A stretch of 64,000 bases of DNA from Bog-159 sp049511415 (GTDB lineage: Bacteria; Acidobacteriota; Terriglobia; Bryobacterales; Bryobacteraceae), in assembly GCA_049511415.1 (NCBI GenBank), contig JBEKYC010000015.1:1-64000 (forward strand), in the 5' to 3' direction. The notes under the pieces were generated by a model. The model made no database searches. It worked only from the letters and a program-made list of their open reading frames with translations, and was not told where the DNA came from. The translations under genes were made by a program, and so were the position numbers. Below are positions 17,012 to 25,197 of this stretch, in pieces (position 1 is the first letter of the stretch; every line of letters starts with the position of its first letter).

Positions 17012-18268
17012 ATGGGATCAAACGTGTATCGGTCTCTTCCGGGATTCATGATGCGGGTGGGATCTGGCGCGCTGCTGTTGGCCCTAGCCCTTCGTGGGCA
17101 AACCCTCATTGAAGGCTCCGGTCCCGGCGCTTCCGTCAACCTCCTCAATACCGACGCCGCGATTTTGGAATCCAAAGAAGCCCGTAAAGACCTCCCCTGC
17201 AACGCCACGTCCGTCAAGCCCGTGCTGGGTTTCGATCTCAAATTCCACTCCGGTTATGAGGTTAGCGTTCCCTTGAAGGAGCTCGCCGGAAGGCAGAACC
17301 AGCTCAATATGGTATTCCGGGTCATTCCGGCGGATGCCGGACAGGAAACCGTCTTTTTTTCGCAGCGCGTGAACGTGCCCGAAATCGAAGAAGACGCGCA
17401 TGGGGATGCGTATCTGCAGGGCAGTTTTGACGTCGGCGAGGGCAAATATCATGTGGATTGGCTCATGCGGGACCGTACCGAGCGGGTTTGCTCGGCTTTC
17501 TGGGACATCGATGCCAATTTGACTGCGAGAGACAAGACCGTAAACCTCGATATACAGCCTTCCGCGGTGCGCGCCGCCGAGCTGGAGCCGTTCAAGGACG
17601 AACCGCCCATCGAAAGGGGCACACATGCTGCAACGGCGGGGCCGCCTCTCAACGTCAAAGTAATTATGAACTTCGCCCCGCAGGATTCCGCGGCGGCTAC
17701 TTTGCAGCCGTTGGACATGAACGCGCTGATCTGGATCCTGCGCAGCATTTCCCGCGAGCCGCGCATTGAGAAGTTCTCCGTGGTGGCGTTTAACGTTCAG
17801 GAACAGCGGGTCGTCTACCGGCAGGAAAACTCGTCCCGCATCGATTTCCCGGCGCTGGGAGAGGCATTGCGCACGCTGAACCTGGGCACCGTGAACGTCA
17901 AGAAGCTGGGCCAGAAGCGCGGCGGATCGGACTTCCTCGCCACTCTATTTGCGCAGGAATTGAGCCCCCAGGAGCATACCGATGCGGTGATTTTCGCCGG
18001 ACCGAAGGTGATGCTGGATAGCGCGGTCTCGCAGGACTCCTTGAAGAAGGTGGCCGACGTGGAATATCCGGTCTTCTACATGAATTACAACCTGGACCCG
18101 CAAGCGGTGCCCTGGCGGGATGCCATCGGAAATGCGGTCCGGTATCTGAAGGGCGTCGAGTACACCATTGCGCGGCCGCGGGATCTGTGGAACGCCTGGG
18201 GTGATATCATGACGCGTATTGTAAAATTGAAGGTAGGCAAGCGCGCGGCGAACCGCGACTCCCGGTAA
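17012..18268 (+). CDS. Secreted protein of unknown function (acidobacterial type)
   Basis: 418 residues with a signal-like N-terminus (VGSGALLLALALRGQTLIEG); the true start may be ATG 17012 or ATG 17048/17051. The protein is otherwise soluble. A first half rich in beta strands (VLGFDLKFHSGYEVSVPLKE, then DVGEGKYHVDWLMRDRTERV) is followed by an alpha/beta half (LNVKVIMNFAPQDSAAATLQ, then DFLATLFAQELSPQEHTDAV) that resembles a VWA-like or reporter-like fold without a clear MIDAS motif. I do not recognise a named family. It precedes the exported methyltransferase by four bases, so the two are probably cotranscribed and may work in the same compartment. Confidence 0.55.
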   Translation: MGSNVYRSLPGFMMRVGSGALLLALALRGQTLIEGSGPGASVNLLNTDAAILESKEARKDLPCNATSVKPVLGFDLKFHSGYEVSVPLKELAGRQNQLNMVFRVIPADAGQETVFFSQRVNVPEIEEDAHGDAYLQGSFDVGEGKYHVDWLMRDRTERVCSAFWDIDANLTARDKTVNLDIQPSAVRAAELEPFKDEPPIERGTHAATAGPPLNVKVIMNFAPQDSAAATLQPLDMNALIWILRSISREPRIEKFSVVAFNVQEQRVVYRQENSSRIDFPALGEALRTLNLGTVNVKKLGQKRGGSDFLATLFAQELSPQEHTDAVIFAGPKVMLDSAVSQDSLKKVADVEYPVFYMNYNLDPQAVPWRDAIGNAVRYLKGVEYTIARPRDLWNAWGDIMTRIVKLKVGKRAANRDSR

Positions 18269-18272
18269 TAAA

Positions 18273-18827
18273 ATGCGCGTCCACACACTTTCCGCGACGG
18301 TGCTCACGGCCTTCTGGGCGTGGCACCCGTCTTTTGCCCAGCAGTTCAGCCCCGACAATCTGGCGCCCTACATCCCCAGCCCGCAGGAAGTCGTCGAGCG
18401 CATGCTGTCGGCGGCTCGCGTAAAGCCCGGCGAACTGGTTTACGATCTGGGCAGCGGCGACGGACGCATCATTATTACGGCGGCGCAGAAGTTTCACGCG
18501 CGCGCCGTGGGTGTCGAGTTGCGCGGCGATCTATGTAAGTCGACGCAAGCGCGCCTGAAGTCGTTGGGCCTGGACGACCAGGTGAAGCTCATTCACGGCA
18601 ACCTCCTGAAAGTGGATCTTAGCCCCGCCGACGTAGTGACTTTGTACCTGCTGACCAGTTCCAATGAGCGGCTGCGCCCGAATCTGGAGAAGTACCTGAA
18701 ACCCGGCGCGCGCGTGGTTTCGAACGACTACGAGATCAAGGGATGGACGCCCTCGGGCATCGTCCCCATCGAAGCCGGCGGGTTGAAGCACTACATCTAC
18801 GTCTACGAAGTCGGCGCGCGGAATTGA
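18273..18827 (+). CDS. Class I SAM-dependent methyltransferase with an N-terminal export signal
   Basis: 184 residues. The N-terminus (LSATVLTAFWAWHPSFAQQF) looks like a cleavable signal peptide ending in FAQ. The mature part begins LAPYIPSPQEVVERMLSAAR and contains motif I VYDLGSGDGRIIITAA, motif post-I VGVELR and motif IV ADVVTLYLLTSSNERLRPNL. The pattern resembles the small protein-lysine methyltransferases related to FAM173/ATPSCKMT and Dot1-like folds. The odd point is the signal: S-adenosylmethionine is cytoplasmic, so the hydrophobic stretch may instead be a membrane anchor. It overlaps no neighbour but is four bases from the secreted protein upstream. The substrate is unknown. Confidence 0.75.
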   Translation: MRVHTLSATVLTAFWAWHPSFAQQFSPDNLAPYIPSPQEVVERMLSAARVKPGELVYDLGSGDGRIIITAAQKFHARAVGVELRGDLCKSTQARLKSLGLDDQVKLIHGNLLKVDLSPADVVTLYLLTSSNERLRPNLEKYLKPGARVVSNDYEIKGWTPSGIVPIEAGGLKHYIYVYEVGARN

Positions 18828-18848
18828 CTTGCGGTCGTCCGTTCGCGT

Positions 18849-18997
18849 ATGGATCCCGCCACAAAGAAGCAAGCCGATCGTCTGCCGTTCGTAGCAAAGG
18901 CGCCGAATGCAGTTACAATGGCTGCGATGGAGGCTGCCGATCGCGGCGGCGTTGACCGGACATCGCTCGCTCAACTCGCGCGCGACTGGGATGGTGC
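18849..18997 (+). pseudogene. DinJ/RelB-type antitoxin relic (C-terminal part)
   Basis: The frame from 18849 reads RLPFVAKAPNAVTMAAMEAA and then DRGGVDRTSLAQLARD, which matches the C-terminal half of DinJ/RelB antitoxins (LPFxxKxPNAxTxxAM). The N-terminal ribbon-helix-helix that binds DNA is missing, and the upstream bases belong to the flank of the methyltransferase gene. A YafQ-like toxin start follows in another frame. No antitoxin can be produced. The assignment is by motif memory. Confidence 0.55.
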
Positions 18998-19066
18998 CTG
19001 CGCGAAATCGCCGAAACACCTCGTTTCAAAAAAGACCTGAAGAAAATCGCCCGTTCCGGCCGTCAG
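18998..19066 (+). pseudogene. YafQ/RelE-type toxin relic (N-terminal part)
   Basis: The frame at 18998-19066 reads LREIAETPRFKKDLKKIARS and GRQ, typical of the first strand and helix of YafQ/RelE ribosome-dependent mRNA endonucleases (xFKKDLKxxxRxG). The sequence then stops resembling the toxin and runs into the start of the sugar-kinase gene in the same frame, so about three quarters of the toxin, including its catalytic His residues, is gone. Together with the antitoxin remnant it marks a dead toxin-antitoxin module. Confidence 0.55.
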
Positions 19067-19090
19067 CCTGATCGCCCTTACAATGGTTCC

Positions 19091-20044
19091 GTGACTCCGC
19101 AATTCGACGTGGTGGGCGTGGGCCTCAACGCCACCGACACCCTGTTGGTGGTTCCCCGTTTCCCGGCCTACGCCGGCAAGGTTCCCTTCGAAGAAGAGAT
19201 AGTCAGTCCCGGCGGCCAGGTGGCCAGCGCCATGGCGGCATGCGCCCGCCTGGGGCTGCGCACCAAGTACATCGGAACCGTCGGCGACGACGACCGCGCC
19301 CGTATCCAGCTCGCCAGCCTGCGGGAGTGGGGCATCAATCTCGACCACGTGCAGACCCGCGCCGGATGCCCCAACCAGTCGGCCTACATCATCATCGACC
19401 GCGGCACCGGCGAGCGCACCGTGCTGTGGTCCCGACCGGATTGCCTGCGCATCGATCCGGCCGAGATCACCCCGGAACAGATCCTGTGCGCGCGCCTGCT
19501 GCACATCGACGGGCACGACACCCCGGCCGTGGCCCACGCCGCGCGCCTGGCGCATGACGCCGGTATACCGGTGACTGTCGACGTAGACACTATCTATCAC
19601 GGTTTCGACCGCGTCTTACCGTATGTGGATTATCTGATCGCCAGTTCCGATTTTCCCGCGCAATGGACCAACGAGCGCGATCCGCTGCGCGCCCTGGAAG
19701 TGATCCAGAAAGAGTACGGCATGCGCGTCGCCGCCATGACCCTAGGCGCGCACGGCGCCCTGGCGCTCGAAAACGGGCGCTACCTCTATTCGCCCGCGTT
19801 CGTGGTGAACTGCGTGGATACCACCGGCGCGGGAGACGTGTTTCATGGCGCGTTCTGCTATTCTGTTTTGCAAGGCATGAATTTGACTGACGCACTGGAT
19901 TTCTCCAATGCCATGGCGGCCCTCAATTGCACGGCCATGGGCGCGCGCGGCGGTATCCGCGGCGTAGAGGAAGTGCGGCAGTTGATCCGGCACGCGCCGC
20001 GCCGGACGCATCCGGATATGCCGGCCCGCATCCGCAGCCACTAA
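19091..20044 (+). CDS. PfkB-family carbohydrate kinase
   Basis: 317 residues with the ribokinase fold: FDVVGVGLNATDTLLVVPRF at the start, GGQVASAMAACARLGLRTKY (GG motif, about residues 39-58), and the C-terminal signature DTTGAGDVFHGAFCYSVL with the catalytic Asp. It should phosphorylate a sugar or sugar-like alcohol using ATP. Sulfofructose kinase-like and ribokinase-like proteins share this pattern, so the substrate is open. The start is GTG 19091, right after the toxin relic. Four bases separate it from the rhomboid gene, which starts a chain of overlapping genes running to bshB1. Confidence 0.87.
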   Translation: MTPQFDVVGVGLNATDTLLVVPRFPAYAGKVPFEEEIVSPGGQVASAMAACARLGLRTKYIGTVGDDDRARIQLASLREWGINLDHVQTRAGCPNQSAYIIIDRGTGERTVLWSRPDCLRIDPAEITPEQILCARLLHIDGHDTPAVAHAARLAHDAGIPVTVDVDTIYHGFDRVLPYVDYLIASSDFPAQWTNERDPLRALEVIQKEYGMRVAAMTLGAHGALALENGRYLYSPAFVVNCVDTTGAGDVFHGAFCYSVLQGMNLTDALDFSNAMAALNCTAMGARGGIRGVEEVRQLIRHAPRRTHPDMPARIRSH

Positions 20045-20048
20045 CTAA

Positions 20049-20723
20049 ATGTTTCCGCTCCGCGACACGCAGCCGAATTATACCCGTCCCGTAGTCACGA
20101 TAGCGCTGATCGCCGTCAATCTCGTGGTGTTCCTGTTTGAATTCTCCCTGGGCCCGCGCGCGCTTAACATCCTGATCGAGTATTACGGCCTGGTGCCGGA
20201 CCACTTTCGGCTCAGCTCCGTGTTCACATCCATGTTCCTGCATGGCGGCTGGATGCACGTGCTGGGCAACATGTGGTTCCTGTGGATCTTCGGCGATAAT
20301 GTGGAGGATCTGCTAGGGCACGCGAAGTTTCTGCTGTTCTACCTGCTGTGCGGCATGGCCGCCGCGCTCTCCCAAGTCCTGATCAATCCCTATTCCACCG
20401 CCCCCATGGTGGGCGCCAGCGGAGCTATCGCCGGAATCATGGGCGCTTACCTGATCAAGTTTCCGCGCGCGCGCGTGCTCACCCTGGTGTTCGTTTTCTT
20501 CTTCATCACCACCATCGAAATCCCCGCGCCCATCATGCTGGCGTATTGGTTCGTCATTCAGTTGTTCAGCGGCTTGGGGTCCATCGCGCGCACGCATCTT
20601 TCCGAGGGTGGCGGCGTGGCGTTCTTCGCCCACGTGGGAGGGTTTATCACCGGCATGGTGCTGGTGAAAATCATGGGCACAACCGAACGCTACAACCGCC
20701 GCCGGGATTATTACTGGCAATGA
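20049..20723 (+). CDS. Rhomboid family intramembrane serine protease
   Basis: 224 residues with six or seven hydrophobic helices. The rhomboid core is complete: FLHGGWMHVLGNMWFLWIFG (residues 64-83), the nucleophile Ser in VGASGAIAGIMG (Ser124) and the His in FFAHVGGFITG (His195). It cleaves membrane-anchored proteins within the bilayer; its targets are unknown. The stop overlaps the ATG of the glutaredoxin-like gene (CAATGAGC). Clustering with a thiol-disulfide protein and a bacillithiol enzyme may be accidental or may point to envelope quality control. Confidence 0.93.
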   Translation: MFPLRDTQPNYTRPVVTIALIAVNLVVFLFEFSLGPRALNILIEYYGLVPDHFRLSSVFTSMFLHGGWMHVLGNMWFLWIFGDNVEDLLGHAKFLLFYLLCGMAAALSQVLINPYSTAPMVGASGAIAGIMGAYLIKFPRARVLTLVFVFFFITTIEIPAPIMLAYWFVIQLFSGLGSIARTHLSEGGGVAFFAHVGGFITGMVLVKIMGTTERYNRRRDYYWQ

Positions 20724-20962
20724 GCCGCGTGACACTCTATACGCGTGCCGGCTGCTGCCTGTGCGACGAGGCCAAGCAGGTGCTCACCGCGGCGCAGGCC
20801 CGCGCGCCGTTCGAATACGAAGAGATCGATATCGACCGGCATCCGCGGTGGCGCGATCGGTATAACGACGAAGTGCCCGTCATCGCCATCGATGGCCGCA
20901 AGGCTTTTAAATATAGAGTCACCATGGGTGAATTTCTGAAGAAACTGGCGGCCCGCGCGTGA
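20720..20962 (+). CDS. Glutaredoxin-like thiol-disulfide protein (DUF836 type)
   Basis: 80 residues starting at ATG 20720, which overlaps the rhomboid stop. RVTLYTRAGCCLCDEAKQVL gives the first strand and a CCLC site (Cys12-Cys13-x-Cys15), then EEIDIDRHPRWRDRYNDEVP with the cis-Pro (VPVIAIDG). The fold is that of small glutaredoxin-like proteins that exchange disulfides with low-molecular-weight thiols. Its direct coupling to bshB1 fits a partner of bacillithiol, i.e. a bacilliredoxin-like role, but that is inference; its motif CCLC differs from the CGC motif of known bacilliredoxins. Confidence 0.82.
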   Translation: MSRVTLYTRAGCCLCDEAKQVLTAAQARAPFEYEEIDIDRHPRWRDRYNDEVPVIAIDGRKAFKYRVTMGEFLKKLAARA

Positions 20963-21669
20963 GTCTCGATATTCTGGCCATCGCCGCGCATCCCGACGAC
21001 ATCGAACAGACCTGCGGCGGCACCTTGATCCGTATGGCGGAAATGGGCTACCGCGCCGGTGCGCTGGATCTCACCGCCGGCGATATGGGCACGCGCGGCA
21101 CGCCGGAACAGCGCATCGCGGAGGCCGAAGTCGCCGCGCGGCACCTGCGCCTGGCTTGGCGCGGAAATCTGCGTTTTCCGGACGCCCGCCTGGAGAACAA
21201 CATCGGCGCGCGCATGACGCTGGCCGTCAAGATCCGCGAGTTGCGCCCGCGCGTGGTCATCCTGCCGTATTGGGAAGGCCGTCATCCCGACCATTACCGC
21301 GCCAGTGAACTCGGCTACGAAGCCTGCTTCCTGGCCGGCTTGAAGAAGCTCGACGAGTATTCCGAGCCGCACCGTCCGCACAAGATACTCTATTCCTCGC
21401 TCTATGCCAACGTGACGCCGTCCTTCGTAGTGGATGTCAGCGCCCAGTTCGAAGCCCGCATGGCGGCTCTGTTCAGTTATCAATCGCAATACGGCGACCA
21501 GAGCGGGGGCCGGGCCTTGTTTCCCCAGGAGCACGAGATTCGCGAACGGCTGGGAGCCATCGCCCGTTTCTACGGCAACCTGATCGGCGCGAAATACGGC
21601 GAGCCATTCGTGGTGAAGGAAACCATCCAGGTGGATGACATCGTCAACATGGGTGTACGCAGTATATAA
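20959..21669 (+). CDS. bshB1: Bacillithiol biosynthesis deacetylase BshB1
   Basis: 236 residues of the PIG-L/LmbE zinc-deacetylase family. LAIAAHPDDIEQTCGGTLIR carries the zinc ligands His11, Asp13/14, and WEGRHPDHYRASEL carries the HPDH site with the third His. GDMGTRGTPEQRIAEAEVAA is characteristic of the BshB1 branch. It removes the acetyl group from GlcNAc-malate to give GlcN-malate, the second step of bacillithiol synthesis. The start is GTG 20959, which overlaps the previous TGA (GTGA). bshA and bshC are not in the window. The upstream glutaredoxin-like gene probably uses the same thiol pool. Confidence 0.88.
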   Translation: MSLDILAIAAHPDDIEQTCGGTLIRMAEMGYRAGALDLTAGDMGTRGTPEQRIAEAEVAARHLRLAWRGNLRFPDARLENNIGARMTLAVKIRELRPRVVILPYWEGRHPDHYRASELGYEACFLAGLKKLDEYSEPHRPHKILYSSLYANVTPSFVVDVSAQFEARMAALFSYQSQYGDQSGGRALFPQEHEIRERLGAIARFYGNLIGAKYGEPFVVKETIQVDDIVNMGVRSI

Positions 21670-21685
21670 GGTGCAAGAAGAGGAC

Positions 21686-21712
21686 ATTGGCCACAGATGA
21701 ACACAGATAAAC
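21686..21712 (+). repeat. Dispersed repeat (copy 1), spanning the start codon of the next gene
   Basis: ATTGGCCACAGATGAACACA and the following bases at 21686-21712 match, in inverted orientation, a stretch at about 27224-27250 over 23 identical bases, with weaker similarity beyond. The ATG of the outer-membrane protein at 21697 is inside the repeat. The flanks are the end of bshB1 and a signal peptide. I know this motif type as a widespread short intergenic repeat in Acidobacteria and relatives, but the count in this genome cannot be seen here. Confidence 0.7.
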
Positions 21713-22278
21713 AAGGATGGAGACCGGCCCTGGCGGGAATTGCGTTGTTACTGGCCGCAATTTCTTGCGCCAGCGCGCAACAGGCCGATACCGGCGGGGC
21801 CATCGCGACCCTCGGCGCCGGAGGACTTTTTGGCCTGGGCGCGCACGGATCGGTGGATGGAAACGTGGCCGCGCCGGTCTCCAAACACTTCATGCCGTTT
21901 ATCGATTTCGCGTATGCGCCGCTCTCCAGCTTCGCGTACAATTACGGATCCAACGATACCGGCAAGGCCTTGTACCGGTCGGACCTGATCGACGTAAACG
22001 GTGGCGTCAAGATCCGCTTTCCCGGCAAGGGCGACTGGGTACCCTACATCGGACTGGGCGCGGGGGCCTTGCACCTGTGGTCCAACACCAACATGAGCGG
22101 ATTCGGCGTGACGGAAAACGTCCACACCGCGCGCACCGAACTGGCAGGCAATGCCAGCGCCGGCGGCATGTACTACATTAACCCGCACGTCGGAATCAAC
22201 CTGGAGGCCAAAGGCTATGCGGCCGAGCACAACCGCTTCGCGCAGGCCACCATCGGCATCTTCTATCAGTTTCAGTAA
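21697..22278 (+). CDS. Small outer-membrane beta-barrel protein
   Basis: 193 residues with signal peptide (LAGIALLLAAISCASA) and then alternating hydrophobic strands rich in aromatic residues, ending in ATIGIFYQFQ, the terminal Phe pattern used by the BAM complex. FMPFIDFAYAPLSSFAYNYG and GDWVPYIGLGAGALHLWSNT read as barrel strands. It resembles porin-like or OmpW/OmpA-barrel proteins of 8 strands; no ligand is suggested. The first residues MNTDKQ are encoded by the dispersed repeat. No closer ATG exists, so the repeat supplies the start. Confidence 0.72.
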   Translation: MNTDKQGWRPALAGIALLLAAISCASAQQADTGGAIATLGAGGLFGLGAHGSVDGNVAAPVSKHFMPFIDFAYAPLSSFAYNYGSNDTGKALYRSDLIDVNGGVKIRFPGKGDWVPYIGLGAGALHLWSNTNMSGFGVTENVHTARTELAGNASAGGMYYINPHVGINLEAKGYAAEHNRFAQATIGIFYQFQ

Positions 22279-22290
22279 GGGCGGCCAGGC

Positions 22291-23172
22291 TCACTCGCGC
22301 GGCGCGTAGTAACCGGATCTGGTCCGCACCACCACACCCGGAATGTTCACTTCTACCCTCACCTTGCGATAGCTGCCGTCCGCCGCCAGATTCGATGGCG
22401 TGTAGGCCAGGATGTACTGGTTGCGGATTTCGTGCGCGATGTCGGGCGTGATGTTGGAAATATCCGAGACATCGCTGGGGAACCAGGAGCGCCCGCCGGT
22501 CTGCTCCGTCAGTTCCTCAAGCTGCTTCCTGGCGCGCGCCGCGCTCTGCGCCTCTTCCGCGCTCAGCAGGCCGATGGCGTAAATAATCACGCCGTTGCTT
22601 TGGGCCGCTTCAATCAGGTGCTGTTGTGTCTCCGCGCTGCTGTTGTCTTCGCCGTCGGTCACCACCAGCAGCACCTTCTTATCGCGGCGTCCGTGGTGCC
22701 GCAGGTGTTCGATCCCCAAAAGCAGCGCGTCGCGCATGGCCGTCTCGCCCTTGGAATCCAATTTACGCAGTGAGTTCTCCAGATCCTTGATGTTGTTCGT
22801 AAAGTCCCGCGCCAACACCGCCCGCTCGTTGAAGTTGATGATGAAGACTTCGTCCGCCGGATTGGAGGCCTTCACCATGGCCAGCGCGGCCGAGGCCACC
22901 CGATCCCGCTTATCGGTCATACTGGCGCTGTTATCGATAATCAGGCCGAGCGAAATGGGCACATCCTCCTGCCGGAACGTGGTCGCGTTTTGCTTCTCGC
23001 CGTTTTCATAAACCGTGAACGCGCTCTTGGGAAGATCCCGCACCACCTTGCCCTGTGGGTCGAAGACGGACACATTCAACACCACTAGGCGGCTATCGGT
23101 GCGGAAGGTGGCGTCCTGAGCGCTCAATGCCCAGACGGCCACAGCTGTCAGAATTACATAGCGCAGGCGCAT
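22291..23172 (-). CDS. Secreted VWFA domain protein (acidobacterial VWFA-related family)
   Basis: 293 residues with a signal peptide (MRLRYVILTAVAVWALSAQD). Residues about 20-65 form the short N-terminal beta domain (RLVVLNVSVFDPQGKVVRDL), then a von Willebrand A fold with the MIDAS motif DNSASM (DxSxS) and VTDGEDNSS. YILAYTPSNLAADGSYRKVR and a final RTRSGYYAPRE are the usual ending of the family I know as acidobacterial VWFA-related. Function is unknown; metal-dependent protein binding outside the cytoplasm is likely. It is divergent from folD with a 72-base gap. Confidence 0.85.
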   Translation of the reverse strand: MRLRYVILTAVAVWALSAQDATFRTDSRLVVLNVSVFDPQGKVVRDLPKSAFTVYENGEKQNATTFRQEDVPISLGLIIDNSASMTDKRDRVASAALAMVKASNPADEVFIINFNERAVLARDFTNNIKDLENSLRKLDSKGETAMRDALLLGIEHLRHHGRRDKKVLLVVTDGEDNSSAETQQHLIEAAQSNGVIIYAIGLLSAEEAQSAARARKQLEELTEQTGGRSWFPSDVSDISNITPDIAHEIRNQYILAYTPSNLAADGSYRKVRVEVNIPGVVVRTRSGYYAPRE

Positions 23173-23244
23173 CTCCGTTCAGTGTTGCACGCCAAGTGCC
23201 GCCATTCCCGTGGCTGGCCCGCCAGCCGGTATGATTGTGACTGG

Positions 23245-24156
23245 ATGGCCATAATTCTGGATGGAAATCGTGTGCGGGACGAGATCCTGCGCGAACTCGG
23301 CCCGCGCGTCGCGGCGCTGGCTGCGGCCTCGCGCCCGCCCGGACTGGCCGTGGTGCTGGTGGGCCACGATGCCGGCTCGCAAATCTACGTGCGTAACAAA
23401 GTGAAAGCCTGCGCCGAACTCGGCATTGCCGGCCAGACGCTGACTCCGCCTGAGACGGTCACTACGGAAGAACTGCTCGCCATCATCGAGACGCTGAACC
23501 AGCGGACGGATATCGATGGCATCCTGGTGCAGTTGCCTCTGCCCCAACAGGTGGACACGCGCCGCGTGCTGCTGGCGGTCGTGCCGCACAAGGATGTGGA
23601 TGGTTTCCATCCCATGAACGTCGGCAACCTGGTGGCCGGCCGTCCCGGACCGCGCCCCTGCACCCCGTCCGGCATCATGGAATTGTTGCGGCAATACGGC
23701 ATTTCCGTGGCGGGCAAGCGCGCCGTGGTGGTGGGCCGCAGCGACATTGTGGGCAAGCCCATGGCCCTGCTGCTATTGCACGCGAATGCCACTGTAACGA
23801 TCTGCCATTCGCGCACGGCCGATCTGCCGGGTATCTGCCGCGAAGGCGAGATCCTGGTGGCGGCCATGGGCCGGCCCGCCATGCTCACCGCGGACTATAT
23901 CCGGCCCGGCGCGGTGGTGATCGACGTCGGCATGAATCGCATCACGGACCGTGCGGAGGTCGATCGCATCTTCCGCGGCTCGCCCGATCGCTTAGCGGCG
24001 TTGCAGCGCAAGGGCAGCGTACTGGTGGGAGACGTCCATCCGCTGGATGTGGCGGAGAAGGCCGCCGCCTATACGCCCGTGCCCGGCGGCGTGGGTCCGC
24101 TGACGATTGCCATGTTGATGGCAAACACGGTAGCGGCGGCAGAGGAGAGCCGGTAG
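23245..24156 (+). CDS. folD: Bifunctional methylenetetrahydrofolate dehydrogenase/cyclohydrolase
   Basis: 303 residues, full family length. YVRNKVKACAELGI holds the catalytic Lys of the dehydrogenase/cyclohydrolase site, GILVQLPLPQQVD the QLPLP turn and VVGRSDIVGKPMALLLL the NADP-binding GRSxxVGxP site; PVPGGVGPLTIAMLM closes it. It interconverts 5,10-methylene-, methenyl- and 10-formyl-THF. ATG 23245 is chosen because MAIILDG is the normal start; a frame extends upstream but lies in the divergent promoter region. A partial copy of this gene lies at 25198-25481. Confidence 0.95.
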   Translation: MAIILDGNRVRDEILRELGPRVAALAAASRPPGLAVVLVGHDAGSQIYVRNKVKACAELGIAGQTLTPPETVTTEELLAIIETLNQRTDIDGILVQLPLPQQVDTRRVLLAVVPHKDVDGFHPMNVGNLVAGRPGPRPCTPSGIMELLRQYGISVAGKRAVVVGRSDIVGKPMALLLLHANATVTICHSRTADLPGICREGEILVAAMGRPAMLTADYIRPGAVVIDVGMNRITDRAEVDRIFRGSPDRLAALQRKGSVLVGDVHPLDVAEKAAAYTPVPGGVGPLTIAMLMANTVAAAEESR

Positions 24157-24249
24157 CGGCGACTGTCGGGCTCAGCGCGCGCATTTAGTTCCGTGGGATG
24201 GACGCTTACGCTCCAGCGGTGGCCCGAGGCATGGCGAGCATTCCTGCCG

Positions 24250-24440
24250 TCAAACGGCCACGTGGGTGATGGCGCGAACGGCATTCACTCGGCGACTCCG
24301 GGCGCGGGATTCTCTGCGCAGGGTCTCGAGGTCCGGTAGGCGCCGTCGGCCCAGGCATGGCGTGTGAACATACCAATCTCAATTTCCACCTGCTTAAGCC
24401 AACTCCCGTGGGTTGTAGTGGAGCGTGAAACGTCATTCGG
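24250..24440 (-). pseudogene. IS630-family transposase remnant (C-terminal part)
   Basis: Read leftwards, three frames join to give a DDE-type transposase end of the IS630 group: RFTLHYNP, then THGSWLKQVEIEIGMFTR with the catalytic Glu (HGSW-x5-E), then PCLGRRRLPDLETLRRESRA and RSRRVNAV. Two frame changes (near 24396 and 24358) and a stop at about 24252 break it, and the N-terminal half is missing. No terminal inverted repeats are recognisable. It explains the otherwise gene-free 320 bases after folD and may have led the duplication farther right. The folD start is untouched. Confidence 0.65.
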
Positions 24441-24475
24441 AAATCTCCAGTTATCCGAATACATCCCATTCGGCG

Positions 24476-25117
24476 TTAACCCGTCCTGCCAAGCAAGGCG
24501 GCGCGCATGGCTGCATCGGCGCGCACACGCTCGGATTGCAGCCATTCGGGTTCGACAGTTGCTCCCGCCGCGACCAGAAGAGCAGCGACCTCGGAGTGCC
24601 TCCCCTGATTCCCGGCAGGCGGGTCATAGCGCCCATGCACCGCCCACCCCAAAGGGGATGAATTGTATTTTTCGTCCTTCAGGTTCACGCCCGATCCTGG
24701 GATCAGCCGTTCCGCCAGTCGATACTCGCCCAACAACGCCGCCCAATGCAGTGCCGTTTCCCCAAAGATACCGCGCAGATCCGGCCGCGCTCCCGCTTCC
24801 AGCAGCATGAGGCCTACCTCCTCCGCCGCCAGGCTCGCGGCTCCTATGAGCGGTGTATCGCCCCGCTTACCGTCCGCACGGGCGTTCTGAAAATCGAGGT
24901 TTGCACCGGACTCAATCAGCAGTTCGATTAGCGGCAGTTCCGTGCCCTTTTTGAGAACACCTTCGAAAAGCATGTCCGAGACATAGTGCAGCGGATGCGT
25001 GAGAATGCAATTGTCTTTCCCCCAGCGGACCAGGGCATTGGCGCGCGCTGCATCTTCGCCGAGCAGACGGCGCAAGGCCTCTGCGTCGCCGTTCTGAATA
25101 GCCGTCCTCACGTCCAT
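24476..25117 (-). CDS. Ankyrin-repeat protein
   Basis: 213 residues from ATG 25117. Repeats can be read as TELPLIELLIESGANLDFQN, GDTPLIGAASLAAEEVGLML, LEAGARPDLRGIFGETALHW, AALLGEYRLAERLIPGSGV and SPLGWAVHGRYDPPAGNQGR, with the usual TPLxxAA and GAxxxxx spacing. No other domain, signal peptide or membrane segment is present, so it is a cytoplasmic binding protein of unknown partner. A longer frame upstream to 25651 is only the antisense of the folD fragment and should be ignored; TTG at about 25150 is an alternative start. It sits between the transposase relic and the folD copy. Confidence 0.75.
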   Translation of the reverse strand: MDVRTAIQNGDAEALRRLLGEDAARANALVRWGKDNCILTHPLHYVSDMLFEGVLKKGTELPLIELLIESGANLDFQNARADGKRGDTPLIGAASLAAEEVGLMLLEAGARPDLRGIFGETALHWAALLGEYRLAERLIPGSGVNLKDEKYNSSPLGWAVHGRYDPPAGNQGRHSEVAALLVAAGATVEPEWLQSERVRADAAMRAALLGRTG

Positions 25118-25197
25118 GGTGACCTGCCGCAGCCAGTCCAACGCCTTCAATATACACGAGTCGCGCCGCCCTGGCGCCTCATCGCCTTTGGCGATTT

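Noticed and set aside
20737..21714. 325-codon minus-strand frame starting FICVHLWPMSS
   Set aside because: The start is the dispersed repeat read backwards and the rest is antisense to bshB1 and the glutaredoxin gene.
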